A DNA stretch of 64,000 nucleotides from Neobacillus niacini (GCF_000759675.1 NZ_BAWM01000020.1:233138-297137); one strand, 5' to 3'; shown: positions 44,217 to 52,558, counted from the first letter of the stretch. Numbers and translations: made by a program. Notes: generated from the letters alone by a model not told the origin.

Positions 44217-44344
44217 TCATTCCTCCTACTTATAAACGAATTATACCAAAGGGGTTCTATTAGTTACTTATTTTACTTTAATAACTTATGAATGTTATTA
44301 ATTGCTCAACATTTCACAAAGTGTTCAAACAATTCGAAACAATC

Positions 44345-44360
44345 AGTGATGCAAATCACT
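44345..44360 (+). promoter_or_regulatory. Fnr/CRP-type operator of nirK
   Basis: AGTGATGCAAATCACT contains GTGA-N6-TCAC, the conserved core of the Bacillus Fnr site TGTGA-N6-TCACA. A TACAAT box at 44381-44386 would place the start of transcription near 44393 and the operator centre at about -40.5, the usual class II activator position. Confidence 0.72.
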
Positions 44361-44424
44361 AGGGTGTTTTTTACAAAATTTACAATGAAAGTGTAATCAA
44401 TTTATATCAAAGGGGTAGGATCTA

Positions 44425-45477
44425 ATGGGAAAGTTCTTGAATTTTGCAAGTGTGATTGTCACTTCTGTTCTGGTTTTAAGTGCTTGTAATTCTGCCAATA
44501 TGTCCGTGGATAAACAGTCTGCAAAAGTTGCAAAAGCTAATACATCCTCACTAGCAATTGAACCTCATAAAAATCTCAATCAAAAACCAATTCCACTCAA
44601 CATAGAACGTGTCGGTGAACACGAAGTCAATATTGAAATGACAGCACAAATTACCGATATTGAAATTACGAAGGGCAATATGTACAAAGCATGGACATTT
44701 AACGGTGAAGCTCCAGGACCTGTAATTGTTGTAAATGAAGGCGACACTATTAACTTTACTTTGACAAACATGGATCCATCCATTCCTCACAGCATGGACT
44801 TTCATGCTGTACACGCCTCCCCATCAAAGGATTTTGTAGATATTATGCCAAATGAATCTGGAAGGTTTACCTATCCGGCTAACAATCCTGGGGTTTTCAT
44901 GTACCACTGTGGAACAAAGCCCGTTTTAGCGCATATCGCTAACGGAATGCACGGCACTATTATTGTTAAGCCTAAAAACGGCTACCCGACTGACTCTGAA
45001 GTCGACCGTGAATTTGTCATCGTTCAAAATGAATGGTATAAATACAACGACCTAGAGGATTTTACAAATGGTGTTCCTAGTAATGTGGTCTTTTCCGCTA
45101 AAGCCTTAAAAGAAGGCGATTTAAATACAAACGGAACAGTTGGTGCCCTAATCGACACTCCGCTTCTCGCTACGGTCGGAGAAAAGGTCAGGATTTACAT
45201 TAACAATGTGGGTCCGAATGAAGTCAGCAGTTTCCACGTGGTTGGTACCATCTTTGACAACGTTTATATCGATGGTAACCCTTTTAACCTCATGAAAGGT
45301 TTACAAACCGTTATGCTTCCAGCAAGCGGCGGAGCTGTTGTTGAATTCACCGTCACAAAAGAAGGCAGTTATCCCATTGTGACACATCAGTTTAACCATG
45401 CAACCAAGGGTGCCGTTGGGATCTTAAAAGTAACAAAAGACGGACTCGACGATGGCGGCAAAACCATGTCTCATTAA
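44425..45477 (+). CDS. nirK: Copper-containing nitrite reductase, lipoprotein
   Basis: A 350-residue enzyme reducing nitrite to nitric oxide outside the membrane. A lipobox (VLSAC, Cys21) anchors it. The two cupredoxin domains keep the ligand set: type 1 copper H122, C162, H170, M175 and type 2 copper H127, H161 plus a His in VTHQFNHAT. Catalytic D125 (HSMDFH) and a His in SSFHVVG are also present. The lipid anchor is usual for Gram-positive NirK. The upstream Fnr-like site implies induction without oxygen. No other denitrification gene is in the window. Confidence 0.94.
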   Translation: MGKFLNFASVIVTSVLVLSACNSANMSVDKQSAKVAKANTSSLAIEPHKNLNQKPIPLNIERVGEHEVNIEMTAQITDIEITKGNMYKAWTFNGEAPGPVIVVNEGDTINFTLTNMDPSIPHSMDFHAVHASPSKDFVDIMPNESGRFTYPANNPGVFMYHCGTKPVLAHIANGMHGTIIVKPKNGYPTDSEVDREFVIVQNEWYKYNDLEDFTNGVPSNVVFSAKALKEGDLNTNGTVGALIDTPLLATVGEKVRIYINNVGPNEVSSFHVVGTIFDNVYIDGNPFNLMKGLQTVMLPASGGAVVEFTVTKEGSYPIVTHQFNHATKGAVGILKVTKDGLDDGGKTMSH

Positions 45478-45482
45478 ACTAA

Positions 45483-45585
45483 GAAAAGCGGAAGCGCATT
45501 GCCAAAGGAAAAAGCAGGTTATTTTTTCCCAGGGGCGACAAGGTATAAAACGACCCCGAGCCCCTAGGCGCTGCAGCTAGACCTT
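45483..45585. repeat. Interspersed Bacillus repeat (AAGCGGAAGCGC...CTAGGCGCTGCAGCTAGAC type)
   Basis: The sequence begins AAAAGCGGAAGCGC and ends CCTAGGCGCTGCAGCTAGAC, matching the ends of a GC-richer intergenic repeat I know from many Bacillus genomes. It is much more GC-rich than its surroundings and lies right after nirK. A single copy is present. Confidence 0.6.
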
Positions 45586-45614
45586 TCTCAAAAATATTAT
45601 ACTAATCTTTGGAT

Positions 45615-45648
45615 AAAAAGCATCGAAAAAAAAATTCCGATGCTTTTT
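45615..45648 (+). terminator. Terminator downstream of nirK
   Basis: AAAAAGCATCG / CGATGCTTTTT, an 11-bp stem with an A-rich loop and a T5 run. It follows the interspersed repeat. Confidence 0.82.
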
Positions 45649-45673
45649 CATTTTAAACTTCCAAAGCTAGTAG

Positions 45674-45808
45674 TTATCCACATTAATCAGCGATGATAAA
45701 AATTCTTTTTTCTGATTATCCACAAACCTCACATGATTATCCACAAAATTAACATAGTTATTCACATCTGTTGATTATTTACTCACATTTTCTAAAAATA
45801 TATCCACA
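45674..45808 (+). promoter_or_regulatory. DnaA-box cluster
   Basis: TTATCCACA occurs at 45674, 45716 and 45737 and TTATTCACA at 45758, all matching the DnaA consensus TTATNCACA. One-mismatch copies follow: TTACTCACA at 45779 and ATATCCACA at 45800. All are in the same orientation in 135 bp, mostly spaced about 21 nt. B. subtilis has several such clusters away from oriC that bind DnaA and restrain initiation. There is no dnaA or dnaN gene here, so this is not the origin itself. Confidence 0.8.
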
Positions 45809-45825
45809 ACTAATCCCCAAAATAA

Positions 45826-45849
45826 AAAGTCTGGGTAACCCCAGACTTT
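45826..45849 (-). terminator. Terminator of the riboswitch-controlled small gene
   Basis: AAAGTCTGGG / CCCAGACTTT, a 10-bp perfect stem with a 4-nt loop. On the minus strand it runs into TTATTTTG, 4 nt after the small gene's stop codon. Confidence 0.85.
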
Positions 45850-45852
45850 GTT

Positions 45853-46023
45853 CTATATTCTAGCTCCTAATTCTATTGCTTTACTATTATGGTACAACGA
45901 CTTCACCTTTAGTTCGCACTTAAGTTCATCGCATAGGCAATCATTCTGCATCATTTCGATATGACGGTACTGGAATAAATGATAGTAGTACTGACCCCTT
46001 AATAACATATTTTTAAATAACAC
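45853..46023 (-). CDS. Riboswitch-controlled 56-residue protein, unknown
   Basis: A 56-residue product from a GTG preceded by GAGGAGG with 7-nt spacing. It is soluble, aromatic and basic at the start (RGQYYYHLFQYRHIEMMQ) and has a Cys cluster CLCDELKC that could bind a metal. It is bracketed by a c-di-GMP-I riboswitch upstream and a terminator downstream, so it is a complete transcription unit. I do not recognise the protein; it is presumably made in response to cyclic-di-GMP. Confidence 0.78.
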   Translation of the reverse strand: MLFKNMLLRGQYYYHLFQYRHIEMMQNDCLCDELKCELKVKSLYHNSKAIELGARI

Positions 46024-46047
46024 AAAAAAACCTCCTCAATTTAATTA

Positions 46048-46162
46048 CATAAATCGCAGAGGATCGTGTTCGGTAACTGGCTGGCATCGTTCTAAAAAAC
46101 ATTAGCCCCTTTAGTTTTGCGTCACCATTTTTCAATAGTTTTGCCATTTCGTACGATTTATG
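46048..46162 (-). ncRNA. Cyclic-di-GMP-I (GEMM-I) riboswitch
   Basis: On the minus strand a 9-bp P1 helix (CATAAATCG / CGATTTATG) encloses the GEMM-I core: GGCAAAACTATT-GAAA-AATGGT with its GNRA tetraloop, the conserved GACGCAAAAC, GGGGCTAATG as tetraloop receptor, then CCAGCCAGTTACCGAA. All conserved blocks of the class are in order. The P1 3' arm ends about 11 nt before the GAGGAGG ribosome site of the small gene, and no terminator lies between, so control of translation is likely. Confidence 0.92.
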
Positions 46163-46276
46163 TGTTTAATAGAACTATATGATACAACTATATAATAAAA
46201 AAGAGTCTTAGGTCCTGCTTTGTTTCCTTATCCTTTTTTTACTGTAGGCTGCACAGCCTATTTTGTCAAAAATACA

Positions 46277-46305
46277 TTGTTGGATATCGAAAGATGTAAC
46301 ATAAT
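46277..46305 (+). promoter_or_regulatory. SigA-type promoter of the VanY-like gene
   Basis: TTGTTG and CATAAT are separated by 17 nt, about 75 nt before the TTG start codon. A small hairpin, TAGGCTG-ca-CAGCCTA with TTTT, lies just upstream at 46245-46260. Confidence 0.55.
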
Positions 46306-46381
46306 GTACTATATTGAAGTCTAATTTTGTTAGAATAGATTTTATAAAATTTGTTATTTTTAAAAGTAAGGGTGTTTTATT

Positions 46382-47260
46382 TTGAAAAAAAATTCTTTAA
46401 TAATCGGGAGTATAGTCATGATGACTATACTATTATCAGGCTGTTCAGAAAAAATTCTGTATGCCAAAGGCAAGCTGGAACATTCTGAGGTTCTACCAGA
46501 TACCAATAAAAATGACTCAAAGCCAACTGATCAAAAGCAGAATAATGTCGAACATACAGGACAACCAGGGGTAAAATCACCTGATGAAAACTCGAAACCA
46601 CAAGAGCAAGAGGCTTCAACGCCTCCAGCAGATACCCCATCAGCAAAAAATAATAATGATAGTATCCAGGTTGTTTTTAATCCAGAGAGCATTCCTGTGC
46701 TTGTTAATAAACAAAATAAACTGCCAGACAGTTATAATCCAAATGATCTTGTTTACACTGATATTCCTTTTATTTCTGGAACATCGGATGAAAAACGCAA
46801 AATGAGACAAGAAGCTGCAACAGCGATTAATCAATTATTTGTTGGAGCTAAAGCACAAGGTATTTCCCTTTTAGGGGTATCAGCTTATCGATCACATGCG
46901 ACGCAAACGACATTGTTTAACTATTATGTAAACCGTGATGGATATGAAAAGGCAAGAACGTATAGTGCCTTGCCTGGCACGAGTGAACATGAAACAGGAC
47001 TTTCTATTGATGTTACAGGCGGAGATGGAAAATGTGCGGCTGAAAATTGTTTTGGAGGTACACCAGAAGCGATTTGGCTTGAGCAGCATGCAGAAGAATA
47101 CGGGTTTATTATTAGATATCCACAGGGAAAAGAAAGCATTACAGGATATCAATACGAACCTTGGCACCTTCGCTATGTCGGGAAAGAAATTGCGCTTGAA
47201 ATTATGAACAAAGGAATTAGCCTTGAAGAGTACCATAATGAAGAACCTGTTTCTAACTAA
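46382..47260 (+). CDS. VanY/YodJ-like D-alanyl-D-alanine carboxypeptidase lipoprotein
   Basis: A 292-residue lipoprotein (lipobox LLSGC) with a Pro/Gln/Asn-rich spacer of about 80 residues and an M15B peptidase domain. Zn and catalytic residues are in SEHETGLSIDV (H, D) and YEPWHLRYVG (E, H); SAYRSHATQ is the substrate-side motif. CAAENC may form a disulfide. It trims the terminal D-Ala of peptidoglycan stem peptides. TTG start, AAGGGTG upstream, shared terminator downstream. Confidence 0.9.
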   Translation: MKKNSLIIGSIVMMTILLSGCSEKILYAKGKLEHSEVLPDTNKNDSKPTDQKQNNVEHTGQPGVKSPDENSKPQEQEASTPPADTPSAKNNNDSIQVVFNPESIPVLVNKQNKLPDSYNPNDLVYTDIPFISGTSDEKRKMRQEAATAINQLFVGAKAQGISLLGVSAYRSHATQTTLFNYYVNRDGYEKARTYSALPGTSEHETGLSIDVTGGDGKCAAENCFGGTPEAIWLEQHAEEYGFIIRYPQGKESITGYQYEPWHLRYVGKEIALEIMNKGISLEEYHNEEPVSN

Positions 47261-47272
47261 CTTTTCTATAGC

Positions 47273-47312
47273 AAAAAGAGTCAAGCTCCGTTATCGGAAC
47301 TTGACTCTTTTT
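47273..47312. terminator. Bidirectional terminator between vanY-like gene and telA
   Basis: AAAAAGAGTCAAG-CTCCG and CGGAA-CTTGACTCTTTTTT form a long stem with loop ttat between convergent genes. Confidence 0.9.
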
Positions 47313-48493
47313 TATTTACCTTTGATTTCTAATAGTTTTATTCTTAGATCATTTTCCATGTTTGCTAGTTCTTGTTCAGCCAAACGACGTTTGTGGCGCC
47401 CTTCTTCTTGAATACGCATTGTTTCTTCCAGAGTGGTGATTAAGTTTTCCTGTGTCTTCTTAAGGGTTTCGATATCAACGAGTCCTCGCTCATTTTCTTT
47501 AGCTGTCTCAATGGTATTCGTTTTTAGCATTTCTGCGTTTTTCAATAACAGCTCATTTGTGGTCTGAGATACCTTTTTCTGAGCTTCTACTGCGTGGCGC
47601 TGACGAATAAGAGTTAGTGCTATGGCAACTTGGTTTTTCCAAAGCGGAATTGCCGTCATGATGGACGATTGTATTTTTTCGACAAGCGCTTGGTTCGTGT
47701 TTTGAATCAGACGAATTTGCGGAGCGCTCTGAATGGTAATCTCACGGCTCAATTTCAAATCGTATAACCGTTTGTCCAATCGGTCTGCGAACTGAATCAT
47801 ATCGTTAACTTCTTGGAACTTCATTTGGTCATTTGTTACCTCTGCTGCCCTTTTCATTTCTGGGATTGTTTTTTGGTGCAGCTCTTCCAGTTTAATTTCT
47901 CCTGCGGCAATGTAAACATTTAAAGCATGGAAATATTCTTTATTTGTTTCATAAAGCTGTTCCAATAATTTAATATCCGATAACAGCACGTTCTTGCTGC
48001 GGTCTAGTTTCACACTAATCCTGTCAATTTGTGCACCTGTTTTTTGATATTTGGACAGCACTTCTTGAAGGGAGTTCGATATTTTTCCAAACATACGCCC
48101 GAAAAAGGATGGCTTCCCATCCTTTAATTCATCCGGATTGACCTCGTCAAGTCGCTTCATTAAATCACTGATTATTTCTCCAACCTCGCCGATATCCTTT
48201 TTCTGGACATGCTCAAGCATGGTATGGGAAAAGCTTAAGAGCTTCCCTTGTGCTTGCGTACCGTACGTAATCATCGCCTGGTGATTTCTTGGGTCAATTT
48301 GTTCTGCAAGCTGATAGGCTTTTGCCCGGTTTTCATCTGGGATGACATCAATCAGCTTTGTTGGCTTCGCTTCTTGAAGCTGTGGTGCCGGCTGTGCTTG
48401 CGGTGCAATCTCGTTGTCACCAAACGGATTGGCTAGGATATCATCTAATAAATTTCCAGTTTTATTTAACTGTGGTGAGTTATTTTCGCTCAT
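47312..48493 (-). CDS. TelA family protein (toxic anion resistance/YaaN-like)
   Basis: A 393-residue, almost entirely helical cytoplasmic protein of the TelA family (PF05816). Features are [13 protein letters not shown] near the start, [40 protein letters not shown] and an acidic coiled C-terminus. TelA proteins are linked to tellurite and cell-envelope stress resistance; the mechanism is unclear. In B. subtilis yaaN follows xpaC, as here. Its ATG overlaps the displaced xpaC stop (ATGA). Confidence 0.92.
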   Translation of the reverse strand: MSENNSPQLNKTGNLLDDILANPFGDNEIAPQAQPAPQLQEAKPTKLIDVIPDENRAKAYQLAEQIDPRNHQAMITYGTQAQGKLLSFSHTMLEHVQKKDIGEVGEIISDLMKRLDEVNPDELKDGKPSFFGRMFGKISNSLQEVLSKYQKTGAQIDRISVKLDRSKNVLLSDIKLLEQLYETNKEYFHALNVYIAAGEIKLEELHQKTIPEMKRAAEVTNDQMKFQEVNDMIQFADRLDKRLYDLKLSREITIQSAPQIRLIQNTNQALVEKIQSSIMTAIPLWKNQVAIALTLIRQRHAVEAQKKVSQTTNELLLKNAEMLKTNTIETAKENERGLVDIETLKKTQENLITTLEETMRIQEEGRHKRRLAEQELANMENDLRIKLLEIKGK

Positions 48494-49148
48494 TTTAGCC
48501 TCCTGCTTTCGTCTATAGTTTTAGGATCATTAAGTTTTTTGATGGAATGTTTTGCAACATCAATTTCAAAATTCAAGGAATCTAAGTCGTCTGAAACGAC
48601 ATCATAGAGATCTTTTTCAAGAGCCTTTGTTAAGTCCGTTAGGTTTGACGAGTCTCGTATAAAGAGACATCAATCTCGTGACTTTTCTTAGGCTGCTGCG
48701 ATAAAAAACGATATTTCTCGGTTAACTCCACAACGGAATCTAGATGGGAAAAATAAAATTTTTCTGCTTTATAAAAGCGCTTCGGTTCTGTTTGTGTCAT
48801 GCTTTGAATTTTCCTTGTAATGCGGAGAACATCAAGTCTCTGCTTTATTGTAGGAAGATCGCGAATGGAAAATAACGATTTATTTAGTTTGTTTATTTTT
48901 TGTTTCGCTTCATCTAAATTCTTTTTTATATAACGATATTCTTTTCTTGTAAGCTGATGTTTTTTCAAAAAGCGGGTTGTCATGACCCCGGATGTAATCT
49001 TGTAAACGATCACCCCGCCTGCTAAAGAAATGGCGAACGAAATCAAAAATGTTAGATCGAAGGCAAAATAGCTTAAAAACCAAACCGTGATTGCAGATGG
49101 GACAGTTACAACACTTTGAACTAGAAATGATAAAAATCGGTTCATCAT
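48490..49148 (-). pseudogene. xpaC: xpaC with one frameshift
   Basis: The open frame from 49148 gives 169 residues (two membrane helices, then a long helical domain) and stops at 48639 after VSLYETRQT. One base further, the other frame continues seamlessly (SNLTDLTKALEKDLYDVV) to a TGA at 48490-48492 overlapping the telA ATG. The intact XpaC-like protein would be about 219 residues, near the 204 of B. subtilis. A single-base deletion near 48647-48655 explains it. AGGAGTC precedes two adjacent ATGs. Confidence 0.82.
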
Positions 49149-49327
49149 AATCGACTCCTGACTAAAAAATCCTTTATATTCATACGAATCAACAACAAAA
49201 ATGTTTCACCAAATACAAAATACCTAAAAAGCAAGACATCTCCCATTACTTCAACAATACATGATAAAACTCCTGCTTTCCATAGACCACAAGCGTAAAC
49301 AAAACTAAGACCTAAGACGTATTTTTG

Positions 49328-49375
49328 ATGGTGACAGGCACCGCTCGTGGACACTTTCCACCCCAGGCGGACAGT
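49328..49375. repeat. REP-like palindromic repeat, copy 3 (inverted)
   Basis: The reverse complement of the unit: ACTGTCCGCCTGGGGTGGAA, then AGTGTCCACGAGC, then the palindrome in the flipped form GGTGCCTGTCACC. Confidence 0.85.
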
Positions 49376-49407
49376 AATCCTACTCTTTCCTGCTGTTTAA
49401 TGGTTAG

Positions 49408-49521
49408 GCTTTAGTCCAAGAGGAATACCCATCCGGATATGGACCAGGATATGGCATGTACGGATCTGGTTATGGACCTGGAATGGCTGGTTATGGCAGC
49501 GGGTTCGGTCCAGGGTACTAA
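49408..49521 (+). pseudogene. Truncated Gly-Tyr-rich protein gene
   Basis: A 37-residue frame with no start codon of its own, ending GYGPGYGMYGSGYGPG..., like the C-terminus of small GYG-rich spore or surface proteins of Bacillus. It lies 33 nt after REP copy 3 and is followed by its own terminator, suggesting the 5' part was lost, perhaps at REP insertion. Confidence 0.55.
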
Positions 49522-49536
49522 TCTTCTATAAAATAT

Positions 49537-49582
49537 AAAGCGTGAGTTCCTTGAGGAAAATACAAGGACTTCGAGCTTTTTT
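49537..49582 (+). terminator. Terminator behind the GYG-rich fragment
   Basis: AAAGC...GTTCCTTG and CAAGGACTTCGAGCTTT form an imperfect stem with a T7 run (agctttttttac). Confidence 0.75.
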
Positions 49583-49628
49583 TACATTTTTAAGTTGTTT
49601 TTACTGTTTTTTTGTTTCGGTCGGTGTA

Positions 49629-49652
49629 AAATGTTTCTCAAAGGAAACATTT
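49629..49652 (+). promoter_or_regulatory. Inverted repeat upstream of zupT
   Basis: AAATGTTTC-tcaaag-GAAACATTT, 9-bp perfect arms, lies about 70 nt before the start codon. A TATAAT box is at 49696-49701. It may be an operator; it does not match the usual Zur box. Confidence 0.45.
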
Positions 49653-49722
49653 CTGTGTTCGCACATACGTATTATTATTCTAAACTTTCAAATTATATAA
49701 TCAAATAAAGGGAGAATAAACT

Positions 49723-50535
49723 ATGACGGAGAATCTGCTATTCGCGTTTGGGCTGACATTATTCGCAGGCCTTGCAACAGGCATAGGAAGTCTGCTCGCA
49801 TTTTTCACATCACATACCAATACAAAATTTTTATCTGTTACCCTTGGATTTTCTGCTGGGGTGATGATTTATGTATCGATGGTTGAGATTTTTGTGAAAG
49901 CAAAGGTAGCACTTGTGGATGCCATGGGCGTTGTTCCTGGAAACTGGTTAACGGTTGGAGGTTTTTTCGGCGGCATGCTCCTAATTGCGGCGATTGATAA
50001 ATTTATCCCAAAACAATCAAACCCACATGAATTAAAAACAGTTGAGGATATGAATCAGCCAAGTATTAATGACGGAACAAAGCCTGACCTTTTAAAAATG
50101 GGAACATTTACAGCACTTGCCATTGGAATTCACAACTTTCCGGAAGGGATCGCTACATTCACTTCTGCTTTACAGGACCCTGCACTCGGGATTGCCATCG
50201 CTGTTGCGATAGCTATCCATAACATTCCTGAGGGTATTGCTGTTTCCGTACCTGTTTACTTTGCGACTGGTGATAAGAAAAAAGCTTTTAAACTATCATT
50301 TTTGTCCGGATTATCTGAACCAGTTGGTGCACTTGTCGCTTATTTATTCTTAATGCCTTTCTTGAATGATATTATGTTCGGAATTATCTTCGCAGCCGTT
50401 GCAGGGATCATGGTGTTTATCTCCCTTGATGAATTATTACCTGCCGCAAAAAAATATGACGAAACCCACCTATCAATCTACGGTCTTATTGCCGGTATGG
50501 CCGTCATGGCACTAAGCCTATTACTTTTCATCTAA
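49723..50535 (+). CDS. zupT: ZIP family zinc transporter
   Basis: A 270-residue protein with eight likely membrane helices. The metal-path signatures [10 protein letters not shown] (helix 4) and [12 protein letters not shown] (helix 5) are exact ZupT motifs. It imports zinc and other divalent cations. A His/acid-containing cytoplasmic loop (about 95-125) is present. AGGGAG precedes the ATG. Monocistronic with a strong terminator. Confidence 0.94.
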   Translation: MTENLLFAFGLTLFAGLATGIGSLLAFFTSHTNTKFLSVTLGFSAGVMIYVSMVEIFVKAKVALVDAMGVVPGNWLTVGGFFGGMLLIAAIDKFIPKQSNPHELKTVEDMNQPSINDGTKPDLLKMGTFTALAIGIHNFPEGIATFTSALQDPALGIAIAVAIAIHNIPEGIAVSVPVYFATGDKKKAFKLSFLSGLSEPVGALVAYLFLMPFLNDIMFGIIFAAVAGIMVFISLDELLPAAKKYDETHLSIYGLIAGMAVMALSLLLFI

Positions 50536-50556
50536 GCAACAATCAAATCAAAGACT

Positions 50557-50586
50557 AAAAGCCAGCAAAATTGCTGGCTTTTTTAT
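50557..50586 (+). terminator. Terminator of zupT
   Basis: AAAAGCCAGCAA / TTGCTGGCTTTT with a 2-nt loop, followed by TTATT. Confidence 0.92.
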
Positions 50587-50603
50587 TATTTTACAGGTCA
50601 GCA

Positions 50604-50651
50604 ACTGTCCGCCTGAGGTGGAAAGTGTCCACGAGTGGTGACAGGCACCAT
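50604..50651. repeat. REP-like palindromic repeat, copy 4
   Basis: ACTGTCCGCCTGAGGTGGAA, AGTGTCCACGAGT and GGTGACAGGCACC; plus orientation. Confidence 0.88.
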
Positions 50652-50754
50652 AATGGAACCATTATAATTTATTTTTATGTACAAAGTTTCAATATTTGAA
50701 TAAGGGCATATATTAGATGGAAATTTCCAAATTTTATAGAAGAGGTGTATTTAT

Positions 50755-52125
50755 TTGATGAAAAGGGCCCTATTTACAATTCCGCTTAGTTTGATACTTA
50801 TTGGGGTGATTGTCACTTCTTTTGTTCTAATGGGTATTAAACCTAGCTCTTCGAATATTTCTCAAGCTCAGAAGCTAGCTGAATACTCGAAGCCGGCGGT
50901 TGTTCGGATCCTTGGCTACTCTGTTGTCGGATGGCAGTTCAACAATCCAAATGACCCTGAAGTGGATGCCATTCTAAGTCAACTAAACTACCAATCTGTT
51001 GTGGGTGGCTCTGGTTCTGGGGCAATAATTAGCTCAGACGGCTATGTTGTTACCAATGCCCATGTTGTGGAAGCGGCCCAGATGGAAGACGAAGATATTG
51101 CCAATGCTGCATTTGATCAGCTTGTTACGATTATGGCAGATTATTTTCAAGTAGACTATGAAACAGCGTATGAATATATGTTGACTTATACCCAATACAC
51201 TGGGATTCAAAAAGTTATTAAGGTCATTTTACCAGGCGGAGATATACTTGACGGGGAAGTTAAAAGCTATGGTGCTCCTGTCAACGAAGGAAAAGATGTA
51301 GCGGTACTTAAGATTGAAGGGAAAAACCTTCCTACATTAAAGCTTGGAAATTCTGATAATATCCAAAACCAGGATAATATTTGGGTAAGCGGCTACCCAG
51401 CAGCAGCCGATTCTGATTTATTATCTCCAGATTCCTCTCTTGTATCTTCAATGAATGCAGGGCAAATTTCTGCTATAGATAAGAAAACAGAGCAAGGCAG
51501 CCCAGTCATTCAAATTAATGCAGCTGCCACACATGGTAATAGTGGTGGACCAGTCATTAATGAAAATGGAGAAATCATTGGCTTACTAACCTTTAGAGGC
51601 GATACAGTAAATGGTCAAGAAGTTCAAGGTTTTAACTTTTCCGTTCCGGTAAATACCGTAAAGGAATTTACAAACCAAGCAGGAGCAAAGAATACATCTA
51701 GCAGCTCAGATAAACTTTATAAGGAAGGGCTTGAGCTTTATTGGGGCGGATATTATAAAAATGCGCTTGAAAAATTTGAAGCCGTTCAGAGACTGTATCC
51801 TAACCACTCCGAAATCAAAAAGTTTATCACAAATTCCGAGCAACGAGCTGGTGACAGTAAAACATTATGGTCTGATTATAAAACGATTTTCTACATCGTT
51901 GATGGTGTTGCAGCATTACTGATCATACTTCTATTGGTATTCACTTTTGTCATTAAACCGAAAAATCGACCTATACCTGCACCTGCAGCTACACAGCAGG
52001 CACCGCCACCTATACCAGAAAACACCATCCCAGACTTAAACAATGATGGAAAAATCGACGTTCAAGATATCCTACTCGCGCTCCATGAGCAGCAAAAGAA
52101 ACAACAGAAAAAAGACGAAGAATAA
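50755..52125 (+). CDS. Membrane-anchored trypsin-like serine protease with C-terminal EF-hand-like motif
   Basis: A 456-residue protein. It has an N-terminal membrane anchor (about 7-28), an HtrA/DegP-like protease domain (about 40-305) with catalytic His in VVTNAHVV, Asp in GKDVAVLKIE and Ser in HGNSGGPVI, and no PDZ domain. A TPR-like pair (YKEGLELYWGGYYKNALEKF) follows, then a second membrane helix (about 380-402), a Pro-rich linker and PDLNNDGKIDVQDILLAL, a dockerin/EF-hand calcium loop. By topology the loop would be cytoplasmic, which is odd. TTG start with AGAGGTG; ATG is the next codon. Confidence 0.86.
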   Translation: MMKRALFTIPLSLILIGVIVTSFVLMGIKPSSSNISQAQKLAEYSKPAVVRILGYSVVGWQFNNPNDPEVDAILSQLNYQSVVGGSGSGAIISSDGYVVTNAHVVEAAQMEDEDIANAAFDQLVTIMADYFQVDYETAYEYMLTYTQYTGIQKVIKVILPGGDILDGEVKSYGAPVNEGKDVAVLKIEGKNLPTLKLGNSDNIQNQDNIWVSGYPAAADSDLLSPDSSLVSSMNAGQISAIDKKTEQGSPVIQINAAATHGNSGGPVINENGEIIGLLTFRGDTVNGQEVQGFNFSVPVNTVKEFTNQAGAKNTSSSSDKLYKEGLELYWGGYYKNALEKFEAVQRLYPNHSEIKKFITNSEQRAGDSKTLWSDYKTIFYIVDGVAALLIILLLVFTFVIKPKNRPIPAPAATQQAPPPIPENTIPDLNNDGKIDVQDILLALHEQQKKQQKKDEE

Positions 52126-52170
52126 AAAGTGACTGCATAAATGTATGTATAAATGAAGGAAAATGAATAA

Positions 52171-52185
52171 ATGGTGACAGGCACC
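52171..52185. repeat. Partial REP-like repeat, copy 5
   Basis: Only the ATGGTGACAGGCACC core of the repeat is present, abutting the terminator of the protease gene. Confidence 0.65.
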
Positions 52186-52216
52186 GGAGATGTGTAATAT
52201 CCACATCTCCTTTTTT
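52186..52216 (+). terminator. Terminator of the serine protease gene
   Basis: GGAGATGTG / CACATCTCC with a short loop and a T6 run. Confidence 0.88.
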
Positions 52217-52284
52217 AACGTATAAAACGTAATAGGAGTTAATATCTATTATTAAATATGAACTTTGAAGGAGGAATGTCTTAA

Positions 52285-52524
52285 ATGAGAGGAGTTTTAC
52301 GATTGGTTGGTTTCCTCATTTTCATTTTTGGGGTATTTCTGATTTTCGCTGAACAAATATTTTTCGGGGTATTATCGATCATATTAGCCTTTTTAATTTT
52401 CCCTAACCGGAGTAATAGCGGACGCCACCATTTTAATTACGATAATACCTATAGCAATGATCATGTCTACAGCTCTGACAGCGACTCAGGTAGCGGTGAC
52501 TCCGGCGGTGGGGGTGGTGACTAA
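52285..52524 (+). CDS. Small two-helix membrane protein with Ser/Asp/Gly tail
   Basis: A 79-residue protein: two close hydrophobic helices (LRLVGFLIFIFGVFLIFAEQ and FFGVLSIILAFLIFP) and a polar tail (SDSDSGSGDSGGGGGD). Function unknown. GAAGGAGGAATG provides a good ribosome site. Own terminator downstream. Confidence 0.72.
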   Translation: MRGVLRLVGFLIFIFGVFLIFAEQIFFGVLSIILAFLIFPNRSNSGRHHFNYDNTYSNDHVYSSDSDSGSGDSGGGGGD

Positions 52525-52527
52525 GCG

Positions 52528-52558
52528 AAAAACATCCTCCTACATGAGGATGTTTTAT
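52528..52558 (+). terminator. Terminator of the two-helix protein gene
   Basis: AAAACATCCTC / GAGGATGTTTT, 11-bp stem, 6 nt after the stop codon. Confidence 0.88.

Noticed and set aside
45674-45808. Chromosomal replication origin
   Set aside because: The DnaA boxes are real, but there is no dnaA, dnaN, rpmH or recF gene nearby and no clear AT-rich unwinding element with DnaA-trios was identified.
49145-49354. 69-codon minus-strand ORF running into xpaC
   Set aside because: Its start lies within REP copy 3, it has no ribosome site, and its last codons are the xpaC ribosome site.
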